DNA of 64,000 bases from Hermatobates lingyangjiaoensis (Eukaryota; Arthropoda; Insecta; Hemiptera; Hermatobatidae). The notes beneath the pieces are model-generated. The model was not told the origin of the DNA. It saw nothing but the letters and a program-made list of their open reading frames with translations, and did no database searches. The stretch is taken from assembly GCA_026182355.1 (NCBI GenBank), contig JAPFBL010000084.1:13479001-13543000 (forward strand). The letters are read 5' to 3'. This document shows, piece after piece, positions 10,956 through 23,200 of the stretch (its first letter is position 1; each line of letters opens with the position of its first letter). A program made the translations under genes and the position numbers.

Positions 10956-13900
10956 GATAATGTGAGAATCAAGGAAGAGCCTTTGAGTGGATGCGAAGAC
11001 TCTGGAGACCAAAGTGATAATTCCTTCAACGCTATAATAAAAACTGAAGCCATTGATTATGAAGCCTATAAAAATCCTACAGATGAGATCGCACCTCGTG
11101 CACCAGCAAAAAAAAAGGACAAACTTACCGTCTGTGAACTCTGTCAGAAGAAATTTAAATGCCCTAGCAGTTTATTGAAACATCAAAAATCAGAAATTCA
11201 TCTACGCATATCGTCACTCGTTGCTGAAGGTCGATCAATTAGTAGGCAAATGAGAAAAAGTTGGGTAAAAAAGATAGCAGCTGAAGCGAGAGTGAAAGCT
11301 CAAGCTAGTAAGCAAGCTAATACAAACTCTACAAGTACTCGTTCAAGAACTTTAGAAGCGAGATTGCTTCCTGCAATTGATAAAAGTGAACTCCTTGAAT
11401 GTAAAGTATGTAATATCGTTTTAAAAACTAGAGCTTTAAAAGTAAAACATGATAATTCATTGATTCATTTAAATGCGTTAGAAAATTTAAACAATGAGCA
11501 GTCTCCCCCTTCTCAAATTGTCACCTCTTATCATGATAATAGCAGTAATCAGACAACTTACACGTGCCCATTTGCTTCATGCAACATTTCGTTTACAGAT
11601 GGTGGGCAGTTGATTGTTCATATGCATACCCATGGAATATCTCTCCCTATGAAAGAAGTGGATAATCAGCTTAAACTAAGTCAGGAAAAACAACAACAAG
11701 TAAAGTTAACTTATAAACGTGTTAAGTCAGATGTACCAGCTGTTCGTCAAGCTGTATGTCGGAGATGTAATGCAGTGTTCAAAAGCAATGTTTCATTGGC
11801 AAATCATTTAAGACATTGTGGTGGTTTGCGCTTAATGAATATGAAACGCAACACAGTGTATTGTAAGATTTGTCAATTACATGTAAAAAACAAACGGAGC
11901 CTTGCATATCATATGAAGACGTATCATTGTGAAGGCCTGAGCTCTGGTGCAGTCCAGTCTGTTCAGTCGATTCCGCATAAATTGATTTCTCCCGAAAAAT
12001 TTTGCTGCCCCAGTTGTCCTAGAAGTTTCAAATCAGTTAAAATGCTGTATGCTCATTCCAGAGTTCATAAGAGAGAGGAAACCAACATTCTTAATTGCAA
12101 GTTGTGCAACAAGTCGTTTAATCATCTGAGTACTCTACAGGCACATATAAAAATGCATTTTAGTGTTAAAAAGGGTTATTATATCTGTTTTGAATGTTTT
12201 CAAGTTTTTAAAGGAAAGAGTCATTTGGAAGAACACAAGAGTATTTGCACTATGAAAGTAAATACTTTTCCTTGTTCTAATTGCACCCTTACTTTTACTA
12301 GTAAGGTGTTATTGAATAACCATAGGCAAGAATGCCATGGATCTGATAGTGACATTCCATATCCCAAAGAAACAAGTAGCGCTAGTAATTTTCCTGTGCA
12401 AGCCGATGCACATAACGTGGAAACGTTTTGCGTATATTGCAATCGCAATTATTCAACAATTGGGAATTTATTGAGACATATGAAGTTGCATTCGTCTGAT
12501 CATAAAGAATCAAAAAAAGAATTTTGCTGTATTGATTGTAACGAGACATTTCCAAATAAGGTTTTGCGTAGCAGTCACAATTGCTTAAAAAAATCAACTG
12601 GAAGTGGTGGAACAGCGGAGGGCATTTCATCAGTACCTGTGCAAAAACCATTTGTTGAAAGCTCTTATAACACCTGTCGATACTGCTCTAATAAGTTTAT
12701 GCAGCGGAAGTATTTAGTCCAGCACTATAGAAAACACTGTAAAAACTTACCAGATTTAACTTGTCATGAATGTGGCGAAATTAAAAAACCTTGGTTAATG
12801 TCAGAAAAAGATCCGTGTAGAAAATGTGGCCACTTAGATGATTCGCTTTTGATAACGAAAACTTCAAATACTGCAACTCTTCATAAATGTCCTCTTGGTG
12901 AAAGAAGTTTCCTATCCTTGAAATCCATGCTGAACCATTCTTCTGTATGCAATGGTGATTGTAAAGATCAGTCAGTATACTGTAAAGTGTGTCATAAATC
13001 TTATCCTTCTCCTACAGTGTATTTAGAGCATAAACCTTGCAGAAAAGTTGTTACTAATAAAAAAGGCAGTTGTAAATGCCACATTTGCTTTAAAATTTTT
13101 AAAAATATTAATTCTAGGAGTCATCACCTGAGGCACCAACATAAAATGTATTCTTCAAAGGAGCTTATCCCTCAACAATCGACGGAATTAAATGAGACGG
13201 TTAAATCAAGTCTACCGGCTAAAACTTATATTTGCCAAGGTTGTTTGTTACCTTTTAGTTCACAAGAAGCTCATGATCATCATTTTTCTTATTTTCATAA
13301 GAACAAGTTAAGTGAACATCAGTGTGCGTTTTGTGGATTAAAGATTCTACGAAGAGAACTGTATGAGCATGGATATGAGTGCATTAAAAGTCAACTAGTC
13401 AATATCTCGGTCCTGGAATGTATTGGTTGTAAAACTGAATTTAATTCGCAAGATGAAGATGACACAATATCATTTAAATTGCAAGAACACATTCTAAATT
13501 GTGCTGGTAGGTTACCCTATAAAAAAGGTGAAACATTCAAAAACAAAGAGAAACATTTATGCCTTAAGTGTTGCATGATGTGCCCATCTAAACAGTCTCT
13601 ACTGTCTCACATGAAAAAGCGGCATGGCATTGTAATATTGTCAGCCAAAAGTTCGAAAATTCATGATATTAGAAATAATTACCAACCTGAGTTACCTCCT
13701 ATTGAACCTAATAGCCAAAATGATATATTTGCTCCTGAAAATATGGCTCCTTCCTCTACTAGTTATTACCCTAATGAATTTTTTGGTAGTGAAGAAAATA
13801 TAGAATTTTCTCAACCTCAAGAGGAGATCATTTCTACTCCTGATCTTCCGTTGCCATTTGGACCAGAACAGCAATTCTATAAGTGTTCCCAGTGTTCCAA

Positions 13901-14165
13901 ATCGTTTAAACTATACAAAAGTTATGCAATCCATAAGAGAAGATCCCATCCATTTTCTGGGAAGAAAAGGAAAGTTGCATCAAGAAAATCTGATGCTCTG
14001 AAATGTAAAATTTGTCAGAGACAATTTTATTCCGAACCTAAGTTATTGAACCATGAAAAAGTTCATGGCATTGTAAAAAATATATTTTGTGACGGTCCTC
14101 AAGAAACTGTAACACCGGCTGAATCTTTAAAACAATTCGAGCAAGACAGCATCAATCTCAATTAG
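10956..14165 (+). CDS. Terminal coding exon of a multi-C2H2 zinc-finger protein
   Basis: The exon starts after the acceptor AG at 10954-10955 and runs 1069 codons to TAG at 14163-14165. It encodes about 20 C2H2 or C2HC fingers. Counting from the Val codon at 10962, first-ligand cysteines include 58, 147, 202, 266, 301, 349, 379, 409, 438, 490, 523, 572, 674, 706, 758, 788, 867, 975 and 1015. Most follow Cx2C-x12-Hx3-5H or C; the finger at 202 is Cx4C, and C601/C604 with C619/C622 look like a zinc ribbon. Linkers are long and irregular, unlike tandem KRAB-type arrays, which suggests a mixed DNA- or protein-binding role. The start holds two sumoylation-type motifs (IKEE, IKTE). A basic GKKRKVASRK near 1000-1009 resembles a nuclear localisation signal. 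Likely a nuclear transcriptional regulator; no ortholog is named. Confidence 0.85.
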   Translation, partial: DNVRIKEEPLSGCEDSGDQSDNSFNAIIKTEAIDYEAYKNPTDEIAPRAPAKKKDKLTVCELCQKKFKCPSSLLKHQKSEIHLRISSLVAEGRSISRQMRKSWVKKIAAEARVKAQASKQANTNSTSTRSRTLEARLLPAIDKSELLECKVCNIVLKTRALKVKHDNSLIHLNALENLNNEQSPPSQIVTSYHDNSSNQTTYTCPFASCNISFTDGGQLIVHMHTHGISLPMKEVDNQLKLSQEKQQQVKLTYKRVKSDVPAVRQAVCRRCNAVFKSNVSLANHLRHCGGLRLMNMKRNTVYCKICQLHVKNKRSLAYHMKTYHCEGLSSGAVQSVQSIPHKLISPEKFCCPSCPRSFKSVKMLYAHSRVHKREETNILNCKLCNKSFNHLSTLQAHIKMHFSVKKGYYICFECFQVFKGKSHLEEHKSICTMKVNTFPCSNCTLTFTSKVLLNNHRQECHGSDSDIPYPKETSSASNFPVQADAHNVETFCVYCNRNYSTIGNLLRHMKLHSSDHKESKKEFCCIDCNETFPNKVLRSSHNCLKKSTGSGGTAEGISSVPVQKPFVESSYNTCRYCSNKFMQRKYLVQHYRKHCKNLPDLTCHECGEIKKPWLMSEKDPCRKCGHLDDSLLITKTSNTATLHKCPLGERSFLSLKSMLNHSSVCNGDCKDQSVYCKVCHKSYPSPTVYLEHKPCRKVVTNKKGSCKCHICFKIFKNINSRSHHLRHQHKMYSSKELIPQQSTELNETVKSSLPAKTYICQGCLLPFSSQEAHDHHFSYFHKNKLSEHQCAFCGLKILRRELYEHGYECIKSQLVNISVLECIGCKTEFNSQDEDDTISFKLQEHILNCAGRLPYKKGETFKNKEKHLCLKCCMMCPSKQSLLSHMKKRHGIVILSAKSSKIHDIRNNYQPELPPIEPNSQNDIFAPENMAPSSTSYYPNEFFGSEENIEFSQPQEEIISTPDLPLPFGPEQQFYKCSQCSKSFKLYKSYAIHKRRSHPFSGKKRKVASRKSDALKCKICQRQFYSEPKLLNHEKVHGIVKNIFCDGPQETVTPAESLKQFEQDSINLN

Positions 14166-14216
14166 TGGTTTTAGGAGGGCTATCAATATTTATGTAAAAT
14201 GTACATAAAAAGTAGT

Positions 14217-14222
14217 AATAAA
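14217..14222 (+). promoter_or_regulatory. Candidate polyadenylation signal of the zinc-finger gene
   Basis: AATAAA lies 52 nt after the stop codon. T-rich sequence follows. Other AATAAA-like hexamers occur downstream in this AT-rich DNA, so site choice is uncertain. Confidence 0.4.
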
Positions 14223-15524
14223 TTCTGTTTTTTCACCAATTTCTGAAAGTTTGTACATAGTACTATTTATATCATTTTTTTGTTTAATGTATTATAGATT
14301 TTGTTGCTTGATTTAAATGTTTTCTAATTCTAGTAACATTTTAAATAAGAAATTTTGTATTAAATATTATGAGTATTTTTTGTTATACATTTATTTACTG
14401 TTTTATTATGTTATAAATATATAAAACAAACTGAAATGGTCCACGAGGACAACACAGTAAATTACAGAGTGGAACGCTTAGAGAGAAACATATATTCATA
14501 GAATGAACAATTCACTTCAATATTTCGACATCCAATATGCGATTTCATATGTCGTATCAAATTTCTTAAGAGAGAATACACGACTAGGTGCCGAATGGGT
14601 ATGCCATTATTCGCCATTTAGCCTACCAATTCTCTCTCCTGATGACTACCGATCTCAAAATATTGAAATGAGTTATGTCAGTTCTTTCTTTGAGTTTTAC
14701 TCTGAAATTTCTATATATATGTAAGAAACTTTTTTTGATCAGTAACTGGTCAGTTTTCCAGGTTCAAATCAAACTTTCAAAGCCGACCGTTCTATTTAAA
14801 GCCTTTTTGAGAAGGCCTACGATGCAAAAAAAAATATTAGAAATTGTATAGCAATCAACAGTTATACATATATTAAAAGGTGCAATGTTAAAAATATAGA
14901 TGTTACAAAGATAAAGTTTGTGAACTAACAACTGGGAAAACATACAGAATTATGTAATTTCTAAATAATAATAGACTACAATGAACTATTACATTAGGGT
15001 TTTAAAGTGAATAAGTTTAAGAATGAACATTTTAATACAACTATCAACTTAAATAAGAACTCTAACCAAAACAGTGATACTAACACCAAGCTAATTTTGC
15101 TAAACAATAAAAAATAACGACTTAACTTAATTAACTTAAAATACTTAAATGAATATTATTTAAATTAGTCTTTTGTATTGTTGTATTTTGAATACAACTT
15201 CACGTCTATAGTTAAGGAATGACTGATTTTTTTTATTATAAAACAAATAAATAAAATTTTGGTTATCCATCTGTCAGTGTAATTTTATATCGTTTAATAA
15301 AAATTGATTTGATGGTTGTGATGATAATTGTTTTGGTGTAGCATTCTTGTTATGTGTACAGATGTGTTACGGTTTCCATTCCTAAACTTACTCATTTTAA
15401 ACTTTTAATATAGCATTTTTTTTTAATTTCTAAATTTCGTACTTCTGTTAAGTTTTTTTACTTTTACAAAAATATATCCATTTGTAACATTTTGTACAAC
15501 TGTGCATATTTTAATATATGAATG
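14223..15524. other. No gene seen
   Basis: AT-rich sequence, possibly including more 3' UTR. A short stretch at about 14755-14830 (CCAGGTTCAAATCAAACTTTC...) resembles 62065-62140 and looks like decayed terminal-repeat sequence of a PLE-type element. Confidence 0.5.
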
Positions 15525-15725
15525 TCAAACCACAGTAAGAAGTGGCAAAAAAAGATTAAGATCTTCCAACGTAACAAGCGGTCTTCGTCAGAGTCCAAAC
15601 CCAGTTACTCTGACTGTGACGAGGACCGCTTGTTACGGTTGAAAGATCTCAGTTTTTTTCCCATTTGTTATTGTGGTTTGAACATTGATTGTTATTTCAC
15701 GTGTTTATTGTGAAATCTTGTTAGT
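15525..15725. repeat. Foldback repeat, copy 1
   Basis: A near-perfect inverted repeat has arms around 15558-15590 and 15617-15650, each containing CCGCTTGTTACGG or its complement. It is centred on an AGAGTC..GACTCT-like spacer. Outer flanks also match, including complementary TCAAACCACA and TGTGGTTTGA. The 15650-15725 half is the reverse complement of 52125-52200. Related copies lie at 31.99 and 52.2 kb. It is probably the terminal part of a PLE-like or foldback element. Confidence 0.7.
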
Positions 15726-16268
15726 TTAATAAATTTATAATTGTTGATTGTTGTAGGAGCTCTTATTTTTTATTTTAGGCCAAACATTTTAAATAAAACC
15801 GAAACGTCAGCTTTGAAAATATGATTTAAGTCTGAAATTTGACCGATTATTGTTACAATTTATATATAGTAGTGTATTTTTGAATCAGACCTGACAGGTA
15901 TGACTGGTTGAACAGGACTGAATATTTGCTGTCAATGAGTTTCTTTTCATGTTTTTTTCAATTTTAGAAAATAAATAAAAAGAAGCCCATTGAGAGGAAT
16001 ATTCAGTCGTATTCAACCAGACATATATATGATTCGATGTGACATATTTTATATTATAAAAATTTAAGAATGTTAAAATTAAAATCTTTTTGTACAATTT
16101 TTAATGATTTTATATACTTATTTTGTGTATCTTATCACATATTGTCACTTGTAAATTTACTGCTTCCCTATAAGAAAGCATAAATGTAAATGTGAGTAGA
16201 CAGCAATGTTTAGATAAATCTACGCATATTGTTGGTTGATTTTGTAAATTTGTTTAAAATTCTGATAG

Positions 16269-16271
<3 letters not shown>

Positions 16272-16320
<49 letters not shown>
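16272..16320. repeat. (AT)n microsatellite
   Basis: About 24 TA units. 16321-17000 holds no recognised feature. Confidence 0.95.
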
Positions 16321-16323
<3 letters not shown>

Positions 16324-16999
16324 CTGAACAATTGATATATATTCACCAATGGTGTATACTAACTAATTTTAATAGTTAATGCAATGAAAATATTGTATGA
16401 AGGTGACCAATAAATAAATAACGACAATGTAGACAAACCTTGTTAATTTATGAGTTCTCCGAGAATAATAGTTTAATTCTCAATGAATTCATATTTAACT
16501 TCTATAATCACTTTTCATTTGTAACCAGGGTTTGACTGTGTCAAATGAATACATTTACGTTTCAGTTGTAAATATGTTTTAAGTATAAATATACCTTTTC
16601 TGAGTAGGAATGATTTCATTCAAATTTACGGTTAGTTAAATGTTGGAGAAATGGTGGGTGGACTGTGTTTGGATGGACAGTTAATTAACAGGGTTAAACT
16701 TTTTTTAAATTGATTTTATTATTACAAATACCTTACAGATATAACAGCAATACTGATTTGTGAGATGATAATAAAAATAAATAAAAAAATACCTATGGGG
16801 AAACTGCTTATTGGTAGTTCTCTGTATTAATTATTATCCATCACTTAATTAACTTAAAGTACTTTTGATACTTTCATTCAGTAATTTTATATATGAACAT
16901 TGCTGAGCAGAACTGTGAGTCAACATCTCCTCGGTCTAAAGGGTAGGGTTAGTAGGGTTAGAGGTATGCTAGTTATTGGATAAAGGGGTTGAAACTCCT

Positions 17000-17790
17000 G
17001 CTTAAGAATTGATGGAGTTTTCGGGATCGAAAAATCACTATGCATGGCTTGATTTCATTGGAAACATTTTTTTTTCGAGGGTGGGATTGTGGGTGTCTTA
17101 GAAAGCTACATATCTGACATGGACTCCTCAAGTGAATCATTGCATCTCATTATTAATTTACCCTACATTGATAGTTCTAAATTTTTCCTAACAGATATTT
17201 AGAGTAGGGATCTTTAACGAGTACCTGACATAGTACAGACTTGGGATAGATTGCTTTAAATCTTCTCGATGTTATTAATTGCTCAGATTTTTTCACCTCC
17301 CTCGTTAAAAATTGAGGGCAAAAGTGAGGGTAGAACCCGGATTTACCGGGGAATGCTTAGCTGATCCCCATACTTCGAACCATAATTCCAAATTGGTTTG
17401 AGTATTGTAGTGTACATCCGTATTTTATTTTATAAAATTGAGATTTATCGTTTGGCGAGAAGTTTAGGTAATATATCGTCTCATGTGGTCCTATTGTTTT
17501 AGTCTTGTGTGCGAATTCCAGGTAAGTCGTTTATTAATGTCCATCCCCAGATATCGCACTACGTGTGAAATTGGGGGAGGATAATTGTTAATAGAGACGG
17601 GAGGTTTTGTTTGGGGTCTGAGGATAGTATGGATGAATTTCTCTGTGTTTAATTTGAATCTCCGATTGGAATTGGAGAGACGTTGCTGAAGGATTTCAGT
17701 GGATCGGACAGAATCGGCGTCACTGGTGTAGGATTACTGTGCTATATGCAAATGTAAAAATTGTTTCTGAATGAGTCGGGATATCAGCTG
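17000..17790 (-). pseudogene. Jockey-type non-LTR retrotransposon RT relic
   Basis: Reading the minus strand from 17790 downward gives FAYSTVIL (decayed FADD box), QQRLSNSNRRFKLNTEK, then HTILRPQTKPPVSINNYP, then VRYLGMDINKRLTWNSH (near 17556), and in a shifted frame TILKPIWNYGSKYG (near 17400). These are successive landmarks of the Jockey-clade RT palm and thumb (YLG..LD.RLTW..H and LKPIW.YG..LWG). Several stops and frameshifts are present. No endonuclease part remains. Confidence 0.75.
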
Positions 17791-18170
17791 TACATGTGTG
17801 GTTTGGTGTAAGAGCTAATAAACAATTAATGCATATATTTTCATTATTTCAAGGAAGTACGAATATAAATTTCAAAAAAATATAGGTGTGATTATTTGCA
17901 CGATGTAAGGAAACTGGAATTTGTTTAAGGATATCTAATACAAAATATATTAGATATCCTTATACTATGGGTATATGCACAGAAAACCGTAGGAAAGTAA
18001 ATTTATTTTATTTGTCAAACAGTGGCTTTACTTCAATCACATGATGATGCGACATCAGCCCATGAATAATGAATTTTAAATATAAACCCTTCTTTCTTTG
18101 AACTGCAGTTTTTGGACATGAGAAAAGAACTTTACGGCTGTTTAAAAACATTTTGTTGAAATATTGTTAT

Positions 18171-19698
18171 TCTATATATATAAAAATGAATATATATAAA
18201 TATATATAAAATATATATATATAAAAATAAAAATGAATGTATGTCTGTTTGTTTATACTCGATAGATTCAAAAACCATACATAAAATCGCCGTGAAAATT
18301 TAGTAAATTATTAGGTACATCCCCGGGAAGGTTTATGTAAAGTTTTTAAAAAATCAGAGTTGTGGTTCAGGTAATATCCCAAAAATATTATAATAGATAA
18401 GGTTTGCTGTATAGCCTGTTTGTTTACATTTTGACTTTAATTGGTAATGTCAGCCGCAGGTAGGTTATTCTTTATGAAAACCAACTTAGAATATTGCTTT
18501 GTTCAATTGGAAATAACCAGGTACCAGAAATTTTATTATTGTTTTCAGATTGGTATTAAAGACAATTATTGTAATTTTATACGGTTTCTTATTAACTTTA
18601 ACAAAGCTTTAGTTATTATCAATAGTTTACCATTAACTTTTCATATCTAATTGGTTTAACTTTCTTTATGCATTAAGAAAGTTATGCGTTAAATAATAAC
18701 TTATTAACTTTAAGTATGCATGATAGTATTACGAATAATAATGATAGTATTTGAACCATTAATTCTAATCTTAAAAGAATAGTTAAAGTATTTGTTTAAG
18801 TTTAATGGATGTAAGGTTTCTTTATTTATTCCTGATTGATTAATTCGTTTGTTTAAAATATTATTAGTAATTAGTATCCGGCCCTACTCCATATAGGCAA
18901 AATGATAAGTTATTATATATATCGATGATATCTAACTAGAAGACGTTTATGAATGTCTAAATCAGTAAAACTTATAAGGAAATATATACAGCATAAAAAA
19001 TTGATGAAGAAATATTCAAATCAAAATGTACATATATAAAACTTAATCACTATGTATTTGTGTATATAAACACAATTCTTAACATAATAACTCTTCACAT
19101 TACATAATGGAAAATATATTTAGAATTTAATATTTGGAAGTCCATTGACACTTTTCAATACAATGCTTCTTCATAAACAAATAATATTTCATCAAAATCT
19201 TTTAAGAGACAATTTTGTTCAATGATATAATTTTAATTAAACATTTAAAACTGTGTGAAGTCTTCAAATTGAAATTATTGAATGAAATGTAATGTGATAT
19301 GGCTTAGCCTCTTCAACTAACTGGCTCCTAATTGAAACGATTTGTGGGTTTAAAATTCTTATAAGTTTATTTAACAGATAAGACATCACATTTAATGAGC
19401 TTAGACTTCTTTCAACATTTCTTGATGTATTGTTCGGCAAAAAATATTCTTTTTATTATTTGTTTAATCTAATCTATCGACTACCAATTGTATTAGACAA
19501 TGTGTGCAATTTATAATCAGTGTTAGATTATATCTTTTTTGCGTAATCTATAATTTTAATTCTGTATTAATTTCGTTTATCTCAAAGAAGTTAAGTGTAA
19601 CGGAACTATAGAAAATTTAAATTGTTTTCGTTATATGTAATTTATTATTAGAGTTGGAATGAAATTGTTTCCCGGGTAAAGCCGGGTAGATCAGCTAG
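18171..19698 (+). mobile_element. Non-autonomous Helitron, about 1.53 kb
   Basis: The 5' end TCTATATATATAAAAATGAA begins at 18171 and is followed by the Helitron-typical ATGTATGTCTGTTTGTTTAT region. The 3' end has a short hairpin (CCCGGGTAAAGCCGGG, 19671-19686), then TAGATCAG and terminal CTAG at 19695-19698, with T as the next host base. That matches Helitron rules (5' TC, subterminal hairpin, CTRR, insertion before T). The base before the 5' TC is T rather than the expected A, so the 5' border may be off by a few AT-rich bases. No Rep/helicase frame is inside, so it would rely on proteins supplied elsewhere. Confidence 0.75.
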
Positions 19699-20600
19699 TA
19701 TAAGGATTGAGATTTGTGATTTATAAAATGAGAGTAGGTTTTGATCTCAGTTTGATGAACACCCAAAGTTTGTTTTGGGAAATGAATCCCCCTTGGGCTT
19801 CACGTAACACTCATTGAACCACTATTAAAGTAGAAAAAATCACCATATGTTTTTGTATTTGTTTACGTTAGCAGAACAGAAAAAGTTTTCTAACCAATTA
19901 TCGAACTTTGTCCGGCTTGACAGATGAAAGAAAATTTTGATATTAATTGAATAACTTATTTCATTTATAAAATGTACGAAATCATTAAAATTGAATATTA
20001 TGATGGGAAAATGCACGTATAGCACTTTTGAGGATAATGTTGCGTGTACTATTCTCTGTGTTATACTAATTTATCATTGTAGAACCGCATTTCAGGCAGC
20101 TTTAGTTAGTTCTCAATCATAGAAACAACATTAAACTAACAAAAAAATCTAGTGTAAGACTCCCCACGATTTTAATTTTCATAATGGTAAACCAGTAATC
20201 CTCCCTAGTTTTGCACGTGTGAAGGAATAATAATTAATGTGATAGGCTTTTCTGTTTTTAGATACTATTATACGTCTATTGTAATTTCTATATTGTAGAG
20301 TAACTCTGCTGCATTTAAAGCGAATCGATATTTGTTAGAGTTAATGTATTAAATAAAAATGAATATAATTCATACAAATAGATAGAAGGTTATCTATAAA
20401 TTTATGGTTATGTGAATAAAAAACAGAAAAGAATAATTCTTAAAAACTTCTATTAATTAACTCACAGGAAACAAATCAAAAAGAATGAAGCAATGTCTGA
20501 CTTAATGTCAAAAAATACCTAGCCTATAAGAATATCTTACAGACAGGTAAATAACAAAATGTAAACAAATCTAAGTGCCAATTTTTTACTTTCAAAAATG
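19699..20600. other. No feature recognised
   Basis: AT-rich sequence with only short chance frames. Confidence 0.5.
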
Positions 20601-20611
20601 TTTAAAAAATC

Positions 20612-21860
20612 TGGAGTAGCCTACACTCAACTTTACTATAAGTAAACTTAATATCAAACTTCTTGGGTATGTAATATACGAGTATATAGTCTCAATTAAG
20701 CATAATGTAAACATCTAAATGGGAGATGTTTATTAGTCTTTCATTCCTGAGGTAGTGCAGATAGTGATTGATCGACTTATCAATATATAAGCTTAATTTT
20801 GTATATCACATCACTGATGCATGTAATATCATTAGTATAACTAAAGAAGTAATAACATTTTTGGAAAGCCGAAGTGAAAATTTCCTGCTACGAAATAATC
20901 TCCTACAAGAGAACATGGCTTTTGTTCCAATAGCCTGTGGATCTCTTACATAGTTTACGTGACCTCCTTCTACATTGAATCTTTAGACAAATTTTTCCAC
21001 TTAAAACTTGAAAATATTCCTATCTTGTCTGAGAAATGATAGAAACATCTGAGAAAAAATGTTTTTTAAGATAATTTTTAATTTAATTGTTTTTACAGAA
21101 ATCCCTTTTCTTTTCCTTTATCAAAAATCATAAAAAACCCAATCTACTCTGTTCCAGTGTTGTGTTTTTCCTGCATATAGTACTCTGCTATAAAGTTGCT
21201 GTAAATGTATGCTGAGGAAATATATGTCTATAATTAGCCAGTTTGTCATACTCAAATCAAATTTAAAGCCGGCTTTTCAGTATAATTTAAAACTATTATA
21301 GCTGGTGGCCTGAAGTTTTTGAAAATAATAGATATGATGTACCATTAGACTAGAATAGTAAAAAACAGGATATTTGTCCATTCTGCACACTTCAATATTA
21401 TATTACCCAAGGTTAATATGATTCATAAAAAAATAAAATGTACATCTGGTATTAAGTTTTGTTCAGGGGTGCGCATATAGATTGATTAGAGCATTTTGGT
21501 AGACAAAACATCATACCATGGAAAGCATCGGAAATTATATATTTGATTAACTTTGATTTCTTACCTGTATGAATTTTATTCTTTTGCATCTTATATTAAG
21601 CTCTTAGATTATTTAAAAACTTTTCATTAAACCTCTGAACATCAATTTTATTTCAGTGGATTCACTCAAAAAATGTCTAAGTCAATGTAAACAATGTAAA
21701 TAAATGAAAAAAGTATAAGTATAGCGAGTAAACCATTAGTCCAGGATCAATGTTCAGTTTTTATAGATTTATTGCTCTTTGCCGTAATTGAATTTTCATG
21801 AATATTTTTTATAAATTCCTAATTTCGTGTTTAATTTTTTCAAAATGTTATGGTTTTTTA
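20612..21860 (+). repeat. Dispersed repeat family X, copy 1
   Basis: Begins CTGGAGTAGCCTACACTCAA followed by CTTTACTATAAGTAAA. Landmarks are TTATTAGTCTTTCATTCCTG, GTGATTGATCGACTTATCAA, GAAATAATCTCCTACAAGAG and a TTCAGTGGATTCACTC segment at 21652. The same order of landmarks recurs at 21.88, 30.9 and 45.3-46.3 kb (inverted). No coding capacity is seen. The superfamily is unknown. Confidence 0.65.
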
Positions 21861-21874
21861 ATAAGCTATACTTC

Positions 21875-23200
21875 ATTGACGTAGTATCATACCTCTTAGG
21901 TATATAATATATACTGTTCCATTTAGGTATAATATAAATGTCTAAATGAGTGTTGTTTATTAGTCTTACATCCTGGAGGTAGTACAGATAGTGATTGATC
22001 CACTTATCAATATATACGCTTATTATTGTATATCACATCACTGATGCATATAACTACAGCAGTAATAATATTTTTGAAAAGCGAAAGTGTAGATTTCGCG
22101 TTACGAAATAATCTCTTACAGGGGAACATGACTTTTGTTCCAGTAGCTAGTGGATGCCTTTCACAGTTTACATGACCTCCTTCTATATTGAATATTTAAG
22201 ACAAATTTTCAAATTTAAAACAAAAAGTACTCTTATTTTCTCTGAAAAACATTGAAGAAAAAATGTCGTTTTAAGATAATTTATAATAAAAGATGTACGA
22301 TAATTACATTTATTATTCTTCAAACGAAAGTTTTCAATTTTGAATTATGTTTTATATATTTCTTCTTTTATAGAATACTGGGAATTTTGTGGCTTCTTAG
22401 TATTTAATAAAATCAATTTCCTTCCCCATTGTCAAATATCATACATACCAATTTTCTTAAGCGATTGTTATATTTTTCTTGCGTTCTGTACTCTGTTATA
22501 AGGTTGCTATGAATGGCCATTGAGAAAAAATATATTAGCCAAATTAGTAATTAGCCAGATTACATACTCAAATCAAAGTCAGAGCCAGCTATTCAGTATA
22601 CTTTAAAACTTTTATAGTTGGGAGCTTCTAATTTTTGAAAATAATAAATATGAACTATAAGACTAGAATAGTGAAAAAACTGGATATTTGTCAACAAACA
22701 TAACTCCTCTTTCTTGAGGAAAGAGTCCATTCCTCACACTTCATATCATACAAAGATACTATAATTCATAAACACAAATTTTTTTTATCTGATATAAAGT
22801 TTTGTTCAAGGTTGTAATATATAGATCAATTAGAGCATTTTGTGAGACAAATTCATCAAACTATGGAAGACAAAGGAAATTTATGCTTATTACCGGTGAT
22901 TTTTACATATAAAAATATTATTCCTCCTATATCTCATATAAGTTAATAAATTATTTCATTTTTTGCCATTATAAACATCAATTTTATTTCAGTGGACTCA
23001 CTCAAAAAATGTCTTAAGTCAATGTAAACAATATAAAAAATATCAAAAATTCGACAAGTATATCAGGTGATCCCTTAGTCTAGGATAAAAAAACAGTTTT
23101 TATAGCTTTATTGCTCTCTGCCGTGATTGAAATTTCATGATTTTTTTTATAAATTGCTAATTTTTTGTTCTATTTTTGGTCATTTTTTCATTATTTTTGA
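21875..23200 (+). repeat. Dispersed repeat family X, copy 2 (tandem to copy 1)
   Basis: Carries the same landmark order as copy 1 (GTGATTGATCCACTTATCAA, then GAAATAATCTCTTACAGG, then TTCAGTGGACTCACTC at 22990), offset by about 1.25-1.35 kb. The leading GGAGTAGCC edge is missing. The two copies are direct tandem units with substantial divergence. Confidence 0.65.
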
